The translations under genes were made by a program, and so were the position numbers. A model generated the notes under the pieces. The model searched no databases. It worked only from the letters and a program-made list of their open reading frames with translations, and was not told the origin of the DNA. Below, in pieces: positions 43,334-52,401 of a stretch of DNA of 64,000 nt; position 1 is the stretch's first letter; every line of letters begins with the position of its first letter. The stretch covers positions 1,105,425 through 1,169,424 of the forward strand of contig NZ_FKBS01000029.1 of NCBI RefSeq assembly GCF_900078315.1, written 5' to 3'. Source of the DNA: Bordetella ansorpii. GTDB taxonomy: Bacteria; Pseudomonadota; Gammaproteobacteria; Burkholderiales; Burkholderiaceae_B.

Positions 43334-44044
43334 GTGCTCGAAGCCATCGGTCTCACCAAACGCTACGGCAACCAGATCGCGCTCCACCCGCTCGACCTGC
43401 GTATCGAGCCCGGCGAAATCTACTGCCTGCTGGGCGCCAATGGCGCGGGCAAAACCACCACCGTCAACCTGTTCCTGAACTTCATCGCCCCCGATGGCGG
43501 CCAGGCCTTGATCAACGGTCTGGATGTGACGCGCGAACCCTTGGCCAGCAAACGCCATGTGGCGTATATCCCGGAGCAAGTCAATCTCTACGGCACCCTG
43601 ACCGGGCTGGAGAATCTGCGCTACTTCTCGGCGCTGGCCCTGGGTGAACCGCCTTCGCGTGAGCGCCTGTTGGCCTTGCTGGCAGAGGTCGGACTGGATC
43701 CCTCCGCGGCAGACAAACGCGTCGCGGCTTACTCCAAAGGGATGCGACAGAAGGTGTGGATCGCGGTGGCCATGGCGAAGAATGCCGGTGCGCTGCTACT
43801 GGACGAACCCACGTCCGGCCTGGACCCCTCCGCCGCCGATGAGTTCACCCGGTTGCTGCAACGTGCCGCCAACCAGGGCGTGGCCATCCTTGCCACCACG
43901 CATGATCTTTTCCATGCCCGCCAGACGGCTACCCGCATCGGCATCATGAAGCGGGGCCGGCTGGTCGAAAGCCTGGAGGCCCGGCAAATCGGCGATGTCG
44001 ACCTGCAAGCCCTGTATCTGTCGCACATGAGGGCCGAAGCATGA
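43334..44044 (+). CDS. ABC transporter ATPase, NosF/CcmA-like, putative metal-linked operon
   Basis: A 236-residue ATPase. Walker A GANGAGKTT (residues 34-42), signature YSKGMRQKVWIA, Walker B ALLLDEPTSGLDP, and H-loop TTHDLF. GTG at 43334 follows GAAGGA; an earlier TTG at 43304 lacks a ribosome site. It overlaps the next permease by ATGA. Partner of two DUF3526 permeases, so likely part of an ABC-2 complex in the NosDFY style rather than a nutrient importer. Confidence 0.92.
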   Translation: MLEAIGLTKRYGNQIALHPLDLRIEPGEIYCLLGANGAGKTTTVNLFLNFIAPDGGQALINGLDVTREPLASKRHVAYIPEQVNLYGTLTGLENLRYFSALALGEPPSRERLLALLAEVGLDPSAADKRVAAYSKGMRQKVWIAVAMAKNAGALLLDEPTSGLDPSAADEFTRLLQRAANQGVAILATTHDLFHARQTATRIGIMKRGRLVESLEARQIGDVDLQALYLSHMRAEA

Positions 44045-45429
44045 TCATGCTGGTCGCGCTCAAGGATCTGCGTGAGCGACTGCGCGACGGCCGCCTTTAC
44101 TGGGCCGGCGGCATCGTGGTGATCCTGCTGATGACGGCGCTAGCGGTGGGTTACCTGCATCAGCGCGAGGCGCACACCGAGCAAGCAGCGGCCCAGAACA
44201 ACGACTACCAGGACTGGCTGCGCCAGGACGCCCGCCATCCGCACGACGCCGCCCACCAAGGCATGCACGTATTCAAGCCCGATACGGCGCTGGCGCTGCT
44301 GGACCCAGGCATCAATCCCTACATCGGCAGCACCATCTGGCTGCAGGCGCATCGCCAGAGCGAAGTGAAATTCCGGCCTGCGCAGGACGCCTCCGGCCTG
44401 CAACGCTTCGGTGATCTATCGGCTGCCTGGATCCTGCAGGCGCTGGGGCCGCTTCTGGTGATCGTGCTGGGTTTCAACGCCTTTTCCGGCGAGCGCGAAC
44501 AAGGGATTCTGCGCCAGACACTGAGCCTGGGCGTGGCGCCGTGGCGCCTGCTCTGGGGCAAGGCCACCGCCTTGGCGATCAGCTTGAGCCTGCTGCTCGT
44601 GCCGGCCGCGGCCGCCGCCTCCGTGGCGATATGGCTCGCCGGTGGGCGGGGCGACGCACTATCGCGCTTCGCCATGCTCTCGTGCGGTTATGCCATGTAC
44701 CTGGCCGCATTCATTTTTCTTACGCTCGGGATCTCGGCCGCCGCGCGCTCCTCGCGCGTGGCCATCACGGTGCTGCTGGCGGTATGGATCGCCAATACCG
44801 TGATTGCACCGCGCGTCATGGCTGAACTGTCACGCGGCCTCTATCCAAGCCCGACCCGGCTGGAGTTCAACCAGGCCCTGCAGAACGATCTCAAGGCCAC
44901 CTCCGACCGCGTCTGGATGCAGGCTTTCGGCACGACCGAGCGCTGGAGCCGGGACGTGCCGTTGAATCAATGGGGCCTGGCGCTGAAGCTGGACGACCAA
45001 TCCAGCTATGCCGTCTATGACCGCCATTTCGGCCAGCTCTGGGATACCTGGGAGCATCAGCAGGCCGTGCAGGAGTCGATGGGCTGGGCCATGCCGCTAC
45101 TGGCGATGCGTGCGCTGTCGGCCTCCATGGCCGGCACCGATTTCGCCCACCACCGCGCCTTCACGACGGCTGCCGAGCACCATCGCCGCGTGATCCAGGA
45201 CATTGTCAGCACCGATCTGGTGGCGCATGCCGACACGCTGGAACACCAGCACTTCTCGTACCACGCCAGTCCCTCGCTGTGGGCGCGCGTTCCCCCTTTC
45301 CAATATCAACCGCCGACGGCGAACTGGGCATTGCACCAGGCACGCCTGAGCCTGTTGATGCTGGGCATCGCGTTGCTGCTGAGCCTGGCTTTCGCCTGGC
45401 GTGCAGTGGCCCGCCAGAAAGCGCTGTAG
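44041..45429 (+). CDS. ABC-2 type permease with DUF3526 (first of two)
   Basis: A 462-residue membrane protein. A first membrane helix (residues 20-40) is followed by a periplasmic part; a block of five helices begins near LGPLLVIVLGFNAFSGEREQGILRQTLSLGV; another long soluble stretch (about residues 270-430) precedes the last helix. That layout is the DUF3526 family. The soluble parts are rich in His (DFAHHRAFTTAAEHHRR, LEHQHFSYHAS), a possible metal-binding feature. Co-encoded with a related permease and an ATPase. Transport direction and cargo unknown. Confidence 0.85.
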   Translation: MIMLVALKDLRERLRDGRLYWAGGIVVILLMTALAVGYLHQREAHTEQAAAQNNDYQDWLRQDARHPHDAAHQGMHVFKPDTALALLDPGINPYIGSTIWLQAHRQSEVKFRPAQDASGLQRFGDLSAAWILQALGPLLVIVLGFNAFSGEREQGILRQTLSLGVAPWRLLWGKATALAISLSLLLVPAAAAASVAIWLAGGRGDALSRFAMLSCGYAMYLAAFIFLTLGISAAARSSRVAITVLLAVWIANTVIAPRVMAELSRGLYPSPTRLEFNQALQNDLKATSDRVWMQAFGTTERWSRDVPLNQWGLALKLDDQSSYAVYDRHFGQLWDTWEHQQAVQESMGWAMPLLAMRALSASMAGTDFAHHRAFTTAAEHHRRVIQDIVSTDLVAHADTLEHQHFSYHASPSLWARVPPFQYQPPTANWALHQARLSLLMLGIALLLSLAFAWRAVARQKAL

Positions 45430-45439
45430 GAGACCCCCG

Positions 45440-46900
45440 GTGCAAGATACGCAATTCCGCCGCTTCGGGATGATCCTGCGGCATGAGCTCCGCCTGCTGA
45501 CGCGCGAACGGGCGCTGTGGGTCTGCGGCCTGCTGTTCCTGCTCCTGGTGGGATACGCGGTCTTCAACGGCATGCTGCAGACCTCGTTGCGCGATCAGGC
45601 TCAGGCGGCGCTCATGCGCGCCGATGCGCAGAATCGCGCCAACCAGCTGATGCAGCTGGACAGGATCACCGACGGCAGCGAGACACCGACCCCGTTCGGC
45701 AATCCCGCAAGCCCCGCCAACATGGGCGGCGGCCTGGGCGCGCATTACGCCGTGATGCCCAGCCTGCCCCTGGCGCCCGTCGCATTGGGCCAGACGGATC
45801 TCTTCCCCTCTCAATTCAAGGTCAGCTACGACAGCAAGGTCAACTTCATCCACAACAATGACATCGAGAATCCCTGGCATCTGCTCAGCGGGCATTTCGA
45901 CCTGGCATTCGTCGTGGTCTATCTGTTGCCGCTTCTGATTTTCGCTCTCGGGCATAACCTGCTGTCCGCAGAGAAGGAAGACGGCACGTTGCGCCTTCTC
46001 CTATCGCAGCCGTTGTCGCTGATGACACTGATCAGCGGCAAGGTCGCCTTGCGCGCCGCGGTGCTTTTGACTGCGGCAGTGGTGCTGCCGGTAGTGGCTT
46101 TGCTGATTGCGCGCCCTCAGGCGCTTCAGGCGGCAGGCGCCACGATGTGGTGGGCGCTGTTGGTCGGCGCGTACGCATTGTTCTGGTTTGCCGCCGTGGT
46201 GGCCGTCAATGCATTCGGCAGGTCCTCCGCGGCCAACGCCATGATCCTGATGGTCAGTTGGGTGCTGCTGGTGCTGGTGGTGCCGTTGCTGCTGAACCTG
46301 GCTGCCGCATATGTCCATCCCGCGCCCTCGCGTGCCGAACTGGCCACGCGCACCCGCGTCGCCACCGCGCTGGCCATGCGTGACCACGCTGCCTTGCTGT
46401 CGACCGATTATGAGCACATGGACAAGCCCGATGCCCTGATCCCACGCGACGGCCACCTGAAAATCAGCGGCCGCCCCCTGGGCCATGCCCGTGTCGAACG
46501 CCAGGTCGATGCGGCGATGCAGCCCGAACTGGACCGTTTCGACCAGCAGATGGGCCGGCAGCAGGCGCTCATTGCCCAGTACAGCGTGCTGTCCCCAGCC
46601 GCGGCGGCCTTCGAAGGCATCACCGCGCTGGCCGGTACGGGCCAGCAGAGACATGGGCACTTCATGCGGCAGATCGATGCCTATCACCGGCAGTGGAAGG
46701 ACTTCTTCCTGCCGCGGATCGAAGCCAGCCGCGCGCTCACGCGTGAGGATTTCACGCACATACCGGTATTCCACTGGCAGGAAGAGGAAACCGATGCGGT
46801 TCAGCGCCAGGCACTGCGCGCACTGGTGCAATTGCTGGCACCCACGGCGCTGCTGCTGGGCCTGGCTTGCTGGCGTCTGCGCCGCTACCGCGTCGTCTAG
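45440..46900 (+). CDS. ABC-2 type permease with DUF3526 (second of two)
   Basis: A 486-residue homologue of the preceding gene: first helix (LWVCGLLFLLLVGYAVFNGML), long periplasmic loop, central helices (VVYLLPLLIFALGHNLLSAEKEDGTLRLLLSQPL), then a large soluble part with DFTHIPVFHWQEEETDAV and a final helix. Translation most likely starts at GTG 45440 after AGGAGA; an internal ATG at 45470 is the alternative. The two permeases probably form a heterodimer. Confidence 0.84.
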   Translation: MQDTQFRRFGMILRHELRLLTRERALWVCGLLFLLLVGYAVFNGMLQTSLRDQAQAALMRADAQNRANQLMQLDRITDGSETPTPFGNPASPANMGGGLGAHYAVMPSLPLAPVALGQTDLFPSQFKVSYDSKVNFIHNNDIENPWHLLSGHFDLAFVVVYLLPLLIFALGHNLLSAEKEDGTLRLLLSQPLSLMTLISGKVALRAAVLLTAAVVLPVVALLIARPQALQAAGATMWWALLVGAYALFWFAAVVAVNAFGRSSAANAMILMVSWVLLVLVVPLLLNLAAAYVHPAPSRAELATRTRVATALAMRDHAALLSTDYEHMDKPDALIPRDGHLKISGRPLGHARVERQVDAAMQPELDRFDQQMGRQQALIAQYSVLSPAAAAFEGITALAGTGQQRHGHFMRQIDAYHRQWKDFFLPRIEASRALTREDFTHIPVFHWQEEETDAVQRQALRALVQLLAPTALLLGLACWRLRRYRVV

Positions 46901-46942
46901 CCATTCTTTCCGCCGCCCTCATTGCCCCTACGGACCATCAGA

Positions 46943-49111
46943 ATGAGAAAAGTCGTCACCCGCGCCGCGTTCGCGGCCTGCACCGTCGTACCTGCAGCAC
47001 AAGCGCAGGAAGCGGAACTGCCAACCATACGGGTGGAGGCCGCCGGCGACGACGACAGTCTGCATCTGAACAGCCGCAGCAGCAGCGCCTCACGCCTGGG
47101 ACTGACGCTGCGCGAAACGCCGGCATCCGTCGAAATACTGACACAGCAGACGCTCCAGCAGCGCGGCGCCACGACGCTCAGCGAGGCGCTGCGCGGCGCG
47201 ACGGGCCTGGCGGGCGGCGGCCCGCCCTCCTCGCCCACCACCTTGTCTTCGCGCGGGTTCACGGACATTCTCTATCTGTATGACGGCTTGCGCATGTCGG
47301 GGGCAGGCTCCACCAATCGGGTGCAGGACACGTGGAACTATGAACGCATCGAAGTCCTGAAAGGACCTGCATCCGTACTGCAGGGCGACAGCGCCATCGG
47401 CGGCATCGTCAACTTCCAGACCAAGCGTCCCGACCGCGACAACCCTTCACGAGAAGCCATGTTTTCCTATGGAAGCCATGGCAGCGTACGCACCGGCATC
47501 GGTCTGGGCGACAACTTCGGCGAGACCGGCGCCTACCGCCTCGATTACAGCCACAACGACAGCCGCGTCGGCACCATCGACCGCAACAGCAACAAACTCG
47601 ATCACCTGACAACCGGGGTTGCCTTCGACGTCGCGCCGCGCACGCGCCTGGATCTCTCGTTCGACTATTCGCGCGACACCGGCCACGCGTATTGGGGCAC
47701 ACCGCTGGTGCCGCGCAGCCTGGCCAAGGATCCCACCGGCATCGTCAGCACCTCCGATGGCCGCGTCCTGGATCGCTCACTGGCCAGCCAGAACTACAAC
47801 GTGCGCGATGATCGCAACGAGGCCGAAGCGTATTGGTGGCGTGCGCGCCTCACCCACCAGCTCTCGTCCTCGTGGACGCTGCGCAACGAGCTGGCGATGA
47901 ACAAGGTGGATCGCCTCTGGAAGAATTCCGAGTCGGCCACCTTCAGCGCACCCGATTCGGTCGACCGCGACCAGACGATCATCACGCACGGCCAGCATTA
48001 CCTGATCAATCGGTTCGACGCGACGCACACAGGCACCCTGGGTGGGCTGTCGAACAAATTCGTGGTCGGCGCCGAATTCAGCAAGACGTCTCTGGATAGC
48101 AAACGACGCTTCTCCAACCGTTCCGCCAGCACTGCCGATGCGCTGCGCGCATCGTTGCGCAATCCGAATGTGGGCTACTACAACGACGATCCCGAACTGA
48201 TGAGCGGCGCAGGAAACCGCACCGACTACACCACCGACGTCCGCGGCGCCGCACTGTTTCTGGAGGACTCGCTCAAACTGACCGACCGCTGGACCGTCGT
48301 GGGCGGCTATCGGTATGACCACCTCGACGTCGATCGCGGCGTCACCGACCTGAACGCCAACTCCCGCTCGTCGTTCAGCACCCGCTACAACGCGAATTCC
48401 TTGCGGCTTGGCACGGTGTATGACGTCACCCCTTCATCGTCGGTCTACGCGCAGTACACCAACGCCACCATTCCCGTCGGCTCGCTGTTCCTGCTGTCCG
48501 AAGCCAACGCCTCGTTCCCGCTGGCCAAAGGGCAGCAATGGGAAGCGGGCTTCAAGCAGACACTGGGCGACGTGGACTGGACCGCTGCCGTCTATCACAT
48601 CGAACTGGAAAACGTCCTGACGCGCGATGCCAACGATCCGCGCGTGACGATCAACAATGGCCGTCAATCATCCCGTGGCGTCGAACTGTCGGCCGACTGG
48701 CGAATCACCCCGCAGCTGACGCTGTCGGGCAACATCGCGATGCTGAACGCCCGGTACGACTCGCTGACCGAAGCCGACGGCACATCGAGAGTCGGCAACA
48801 CCCCGCCGAACGTCCCCGAACGCGTGGCCAATCTTTATGCGACCTACCGCTTCAAAGACGTGCCGATGGACTTGTTCGTAGGGCTGAACCACACGGGCAA
48901 GATCTACACGGACAGCGCCAACCAGATCCGCATCAACAGCCATACCACGGCGGATGCCGCCATCAGCTACCGCTTCGATCCGGCTGTCGTCACGTTCCGG
49001 GTGCGCAATCTGACCGACAGGCTTTATGCCTACTATGGCGGACGCGCCACCAGCCAGGTGCTGCTGGCCCCAGGCCGTACTTACGAACTGGGTGCGACGT
49101 TCTATTTTTGA
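46943..49111 (+). CDS. TonB-dependent outer membrane receptor
   Basis: A 722-residue receptor. Signal peptide ends near PAAQAQ; a plug domain follows (GLTLRETPASVEILTQQTLQQ, LSEALRGATGL, then IEVLKGPASVLQGDSAIGGIVNF) and then the beta-barrel, ending in a terminal Phe (YELGATFYF). This domain order is that of siderophore/metallophore receptors of the FhuA/FpvA group without the N-terminal signalling domain. It follows the ABC-2 permeases in the Zur-box operon by 42 bp, so the ligand may be a zincophore or other metal chelate. The exact ligand is unknown. Confidence 0.93.
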   Translation: MRKVVTRAAFAACTVVPAAQAQEAELPTIRVEAAGDDDSLHLNSRSSSASRLGLTLRETPASVEILTQQTLQQRGATTLSEALRGATGLAGGGPPSSPTTLSSRGFTDILYLYDGLRMSGAGSTNRVQDTWNYERIEVLKGPASVLQGDSAIGGIVNFQTKRPDRDNPSREAMFSYGSHGSVRTGIGLGDNFGETGAYRLDYSHNDSRVGTIDRNSNKLDHLTTGVAFDVAPRTRLDLSFDYSRDTGHAYWGTPLVPRSLAKDPTGIVSTSDGRVLDRSLASQNYNVRDDRNEAEAYWWRARLTHQLSSSWTLRNELAMNKVDRLWKNSESATFSAPDSVDRDQTIITHGQHYLINRFDATHTGTLGGLSNKFVVGAEFSKTSLDSKRRFSNRSASTADALRASLRNPNVGYYNDDPELMSGAGNRTDYTTDVRGAALFLEDSLKLTDRWTVVGGYRYDHLDVDRGVTDLNANSRSSFSTRYNANSLRLGTVYDVTPSSSVYAQYTNATIPVGSLFLLSEANASFPLAKGQQWEAGFKQTLGDVDWTAAVYHIELENVLTRDANDPRVTINNGRQSSRGVELSADWRITPQLTLSGNIAMLNARYDSLTEADGTSRVGNTPPNVPERVANLYATYRFKDVPMDLFVGLNHTGKIYTDSANQIRINSHTTADAAISYRFDPAVVTFRVRNLTDRLYAYYGGRATSQVLLAPGRTYELGATFYF

Positions 49112-49122
49112 TCCGGACCGTT

Positions 49123-49153
49123 GATTGGCCCGCTACAAGATGCGAACCAGCAG
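49123..49153. repeat. tRNA 3'-end-like direct repeat R1
   Basis: GATTGGCCCG-C-TACAAGATGCGAACCAGCAG. It aligns with R3 at 56701-56733 with one 2-bp gap and two substitutions, in the same orientation. On the minus strand the R3 form reads as a tRNA T-loop (TTCGAAT), T-stem, acceptor and CCA. R1 lies 12 bp after the TonB receptor stop. Confidence 0.6.
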
Positions 49154-49159
49154 CGTAAA

Positions 49160-49209
49160 GCTGGCCAAGGAGGAGTCTTTCTCAAATTCGCACTCCCCCC
49201 CTTGCCAGC
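49160..49209 (+). terminator. long imperfect hairpin after the TonB receptor gene
   Basis: GCTGGCCAAGGAGGAGT (49160-49176) pairs imperfectly with ACTCCCCCCCTTGCCAGC (49192-49209) across a 15-nt loop. Could end the operon or mark the island edge; a T-tail is missing. Confidence 0.4.
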
Positions 49210-49227
49210 GCAGCGATCAATCGGGCT

Positions 49228-50041
49228 TCAACGGGTCTTTGCGAAAGCAAGTGCCTGCGCCTTCCGGGAGAAATCCGAGGCCAGGTCGACCATCGCCTTC
49301 TTCACCGCTGGCGGCGCGGTCTTCATCGAGCCCGCGTTGAAAGGCGGATCCGGATCATATTCGCTCATCAGCTGGCTGCACTCGGCATAGGTCCGGTCAC
49401 GTAACTCGGCGACCATCGCCAGACCGAAATCCAGCCCTGCCGTCACGCCAGCGCCCGTGATCCGGTTGCGGTCGCGCACCACCCTGGCCTCGGTCGGAAT
49501 GGCGCCGAAGCCCGCCAGCGCATCCCGGCAGGACCAGTGCGAAGTCGCCTTGTAACCCTTGAGCAGTCCCGCCGCGCCCAGAATCAACGAACCGGAGCAC
49601 ACACTGGTGATGTACTTCGCACGCCCGCCGCGATCCGCCATGAACGCGAGCGTCTCGGCATCCGACGCGGCGGCCAGCGTACCCTCCGTACCGCCCGGCG
49701 TGAACAGCACGGTCAGGTCGCGGGGGGCAGGTTTCGAAGGTTGCATCGGGCACGACGGTCAACCCGGCATCGCTGATCACGGGGTCCAGCGACTTGGCGA
49801 CGATATGGATTTTCGCTCCCATCAGCGACCCGAACATGCAGTGCGGTCCGACCAGGTCCATCACGGTCATGCCCGGATAGACCAGCATGGCGATCTGTTC
49901 CGTGCCCATCCAAGGCACCTTGTCCATGTCGCGGTCCATTCTGGGCATGGGATGCGCCGGCATGGGTTCGGCGGCGCTGGCCGCCAAGGGGGCCAGCAAC
50001 GCGCCCAACAGCACGTTGCGGCGGGTATTGTCTGTCATCAT
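49228..50041 (-). pseudogene. DJ-1/PfpI family gene with frameshift at a C6 tract
   Basis: The 5' frame (from 50041) encodes a signal peptide with twin Arg (TRRNVLLGALLAPLAAS) and IAMLVYPGMTVMDLVGPHCMFGS up to TVVPDATFETC; the 3' frame continues with PRDLTVLFTPGGTEGTL, YITSVCSGSLILGAAGLLKGY (Cys elbow), TSHWSCRD and ITGAGVTAGLDFGLAMV to 49228. The switch falls exactly at six C (minus strand; 49722-49727): five C would read TCPRDLTV in one frame. All domains are otherwise present. It could be a true inactivation, a slipping tract, or a sequencing error. If repaired it would be a periplasmic, possibly Tat-exported, isonitrile-hydratase relative. Confidence 0.8.
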
Positions 50042-50049
50042 CCAACTCC

Positions 50050-51084
50050 TTAAAAATAGGCGCTCAAGGTCAGATAAGCCGAACGCGGCTGCACGGGCAT
50101 CACGACCGGCGACGAAAGATACTGATAGGTGTCGTAGACCTTGCGATTGGTCAGGTTGACCACGGACAGCGTGGCGGTATATCTGTCGAAGCTGTAGCTG
50201 GCCTGCGCATCCACCAAGGCGTGGCCGGGCACGGATACCGTATTGGGCAGCGTCAGCTCACGGCCGCTGACCGCCGTGATGCCCGCGCCGAATGACAGCC
50301 CTTTGGCGGCGCCGTCAAGAATCCGGTAGCGCGCCGCCAGGCGCGCACTATGACGGGGTACCCGCGGCAGTCCATCGCCCACGGGAATGGACGTGTCCTG
50401 GGTCACTTCGGCCTGCGTGTAGGCATAGTTGAACAACAACGAGAAAGCGGCGGTCGGTTCCCAGACCAGATCGGTCTCGATCCCGCGCGCGCGCTGCTCG
50501 CCGGTCTGGATCGAATAACCGAGATGGGCAGGATCAGGGTCCGCCGTGGTGACGTTGCGACGCGTCTGCTCGAAAACCGCAACGGTTCCAGACAGGCCGA
50601 TGTCTTTCATCGCCAGCTTCAAGCCGGCCTCATAGTTGCGCGACGTCTCGGGTTTCGGCGGCTGAAGGCCGACGAAATTGACGGCGCCGCGAAAACCCGT
50701 GGCATAGGCCGCATAGACGGACACGGAATCCGTCAGGTCGTAGGTAATGCCCAGCCTGGGCGTGGCGCGGTGGTAGGTCTGGTCGACGCCCTGCTCGTTC
50801 TGGCGCAACTGCAACTGCGTCAGCCGCACCGCACCCAACAGGTGGAAACGCCCGTACGTAGCCTGGTCCTGCAGGTACAACGCCGTCGTCTCGTAGCGGT
50901 TGGTCTGGGCATAGGTTGCCGCAGGGATCGCGCCGAAATCGAGGCCATAGGCAGGGTTGGCCAAATCCAGGTCGCCAAACGAGCCTGGCCGAACCGTCTG
51001 GGCGCGCATCAGCGTGAAATACTGAGTTCCTGATCGGCCCAGGCTGGCTGGCCCACGCGTGCGCCGTGGCGCCAGCCGGATCAA
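50050..51084 (-). pseudogene. TonB-dependent receptor, C-terminal barrel half only
   Basis: The remaining 345 codons give barrel strands: TALYLQDQATYGRFHLLGAV, ATPRLGITYDLTDSVSVYAA, NYEAGLKLAMKDIGLSGTVA, FNYAYTQAEV and the terminal ...AYLTLSAYF. The signal peptide, TonB box and whole plug domain (about 350 residues) are absent; no start codon of a mature receptor is available and the 5' end abuts repeat R2 about 50 bp away. So it is a truncated gene, probably cut when the adjacent island inserted. It is the upstream neighbour of the frameshifted DJ-1 gene (9 bp). Confidence 0.8.
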
Positions 51085-51132
51085 CGTTTTGGATGGTGAT
51101 CTTGAGATTCATCGGGCCACCTTGGGCCTTCA

Positions 51133-51164
51133 ATTGGCCCGCCCTGCACGACTTGCCCCGGCAG
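51133..51164. repeat. tRNA 3'-end-like direct repeat R2 (diverged)
   Basis: ATTGGCCCGCCCTGCACGA followed by CTTGCCCCGGCAG, aligning with R3 over 32 bp with about seven differences concentrated in the right half. Same orientation as R1 and R3; it lies between the truncated TonB receptor gene and arsH. Confidence 0.45.
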
Positions 51165-51236
51165 TACGGCCCCCTCGAGGCACGTCATCTCCGGAGTCCA
51201 CGCCACTCGTCGCGTCAGCGGTAAGGCGACCTCAAG

Positions 51237-51965
51237 CTAGATCGAGCGCTGGTTGACGCGCATAGAAAGCGCGTGTGCCGACTCCTTGCGTTCGCTGTAC
51301 CTGTCCACGAGATAGGGAGAAACGCCTCTGGTCAGCAGCGTGAACTTGACCAGTTCCTCCATCACATCGACGATTCGGTCGTAGTAAGCCGATGGCTTCA
51401 TCCGGCCAGCATCATCGAACTCTTGCCAGGCCTTGGCCACGGACGACTGGTTCGGAATGGTCAGCATCCGCATCCAACGGCCCAGAATCCGCATTTGATT
51501 CACGGCGTTGAACGATTGGGAACCACCGCAGACCTGCATGATTGCCAGCGTCTTGCCCTGCGTGGGCCGCACCGCCCCCATCGACAAGGGTATCCAGTCG
51601 ATCTGGGACTTAAGCACGCTCGACATTGCACCGTGCCGCTCGGGAGAACTCCACACCATTCCTTCCGCCCACTGAACCAGGTCGCGCAGCTCGACCACCT
51701 TGGGATGGTCATCCGTCGCGCCGTCGGGAAGCGGAAGGTCCCGCGGGCTGAACATTCGAGTCTGCGCGCCCAACGCTCGCAGAATACGAGCCGCCTCTTC
51801 AGCCGCCAGACGGCTGAAGGAGCGTTCCCGCAGAGACCCGTACAGCAACAGGATTCGCGGAGGATGGGTCGAACGTTCGCCCGGAAAGAGACGCGCGGCA
51901 TCCAGGGGCTCGAAATGGCTGCGGTCCAGATTGCCCAGGTCCTCAGTTGCCGACACGGCGGCCAT
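51237..51965 (-). CDS. arsH: ArsH, NADPH-dependent FMN organoarsenical oxidoreductase
   Basis: A 242-residue flavodoxin-fold protein. [19 protein letters not shown] binds the FMN phosphate; [24 protein letters not shown] is the ArsH signature. ArsH oxidises trivalent methylarsenicals. ATG at 51965 lies 23 bp inside the end of arsC and gives the family length; ATG at 51989 has AAGGAGG too close. Last gene of arsRBCH. Confidence 0.93.
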   Translation of the reverse strand: MAAVSATEDLGNLDRSHFEPLDAARLFPGERSTHPPRILLLYGSLRERSFSRLAAEEAARILRALGAQTRMFSPRDLPLPDGATDDHPKVVELRDLVQWAEGMVWSSPERHGAMSSVLKSQIDWIPLSMGAVRPTQGKTLAIMQVCGGSQSFNAVNQMRILGRWMRMLTIPNQSSVAKAWQEFDDAGRMKPSAYYDRIVDVMEELVKFTLLTRGVSPYLVDRYSERKESAHALSMRVNQRSI

Positions 51966-52371
51966 CCCTGTCGATGACGACTTCGCCATCCTCCTTGCTG
52001 AACGGGCCCTGCTGCGGATTGGGCAAGATATCAAGCACCAATTCCGAGGGGCGGCACAGCCTGGTCGCCAACGGCGTCACGACAATGGGACGATTGATCA
52101 GGATGGGATGCTCGAGCATGAAACCGATCAGTTGCTCGTCCGTCCATTCAGGATCGTCCAGCTTCAGGTCGTCGTACGGCGTGCCTTTGCGTCGGAGCAC
52201 CTCGCGGACCGAGAGGCCGGATGCAGCGATAAGGCGCTCGAGCGTTGGACGGTCCGGAGGTGTCTTCAGGTATTCGATGACCTCGGGCTCTTCGCCCGAA
52301 TTCCGAATCATCGCCAGGACGTTGCGAGAGGTCCCGCAGGCGGGATTGTGATAGATGGTGATGTGGCTCAT
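51943..52371 (-). CDS. arsC: ArsC, glutaredoxin-dependent arsenate reductase
   Basis: A 142-residue enzyme reducing As(V) to As(III) with glutathione/glutaredoxin. The nucleophile is Cys12 in NPACGTSRN; Arg60 lies in [16 protein letters not shown] and RLCRPSE hold the other anion-binding Arg residues. Product goes to ArsB, encoded just upstream in the transcript (30 bp gap). Confidence 0.95.
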   Translation of the reverse strand: MSHITIYHNPACGTSRNVLAMIRNSGEEPEVIEYLKTPPDRPTLERLIAASGLSVREVLRRKGTPYDDLKLDDPEWTDEQLIGFMLEHPILINRPIVVTPLATRLCRPSELVLDILPNPQQGPFSKEDGEVVIDRDGRRVGN

Positions 52372-52401
52372 TTCCAGTCTCCGCGATGGGTGCAGAAAGG
52401 C

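Noticed and set aside
51113-51133. ATG at 51112 region on the minus strand as a start for the truncated TonB gene
   Set aside because: The frame from there leaves the barrel frame and gives no signal peptide or plug domain.
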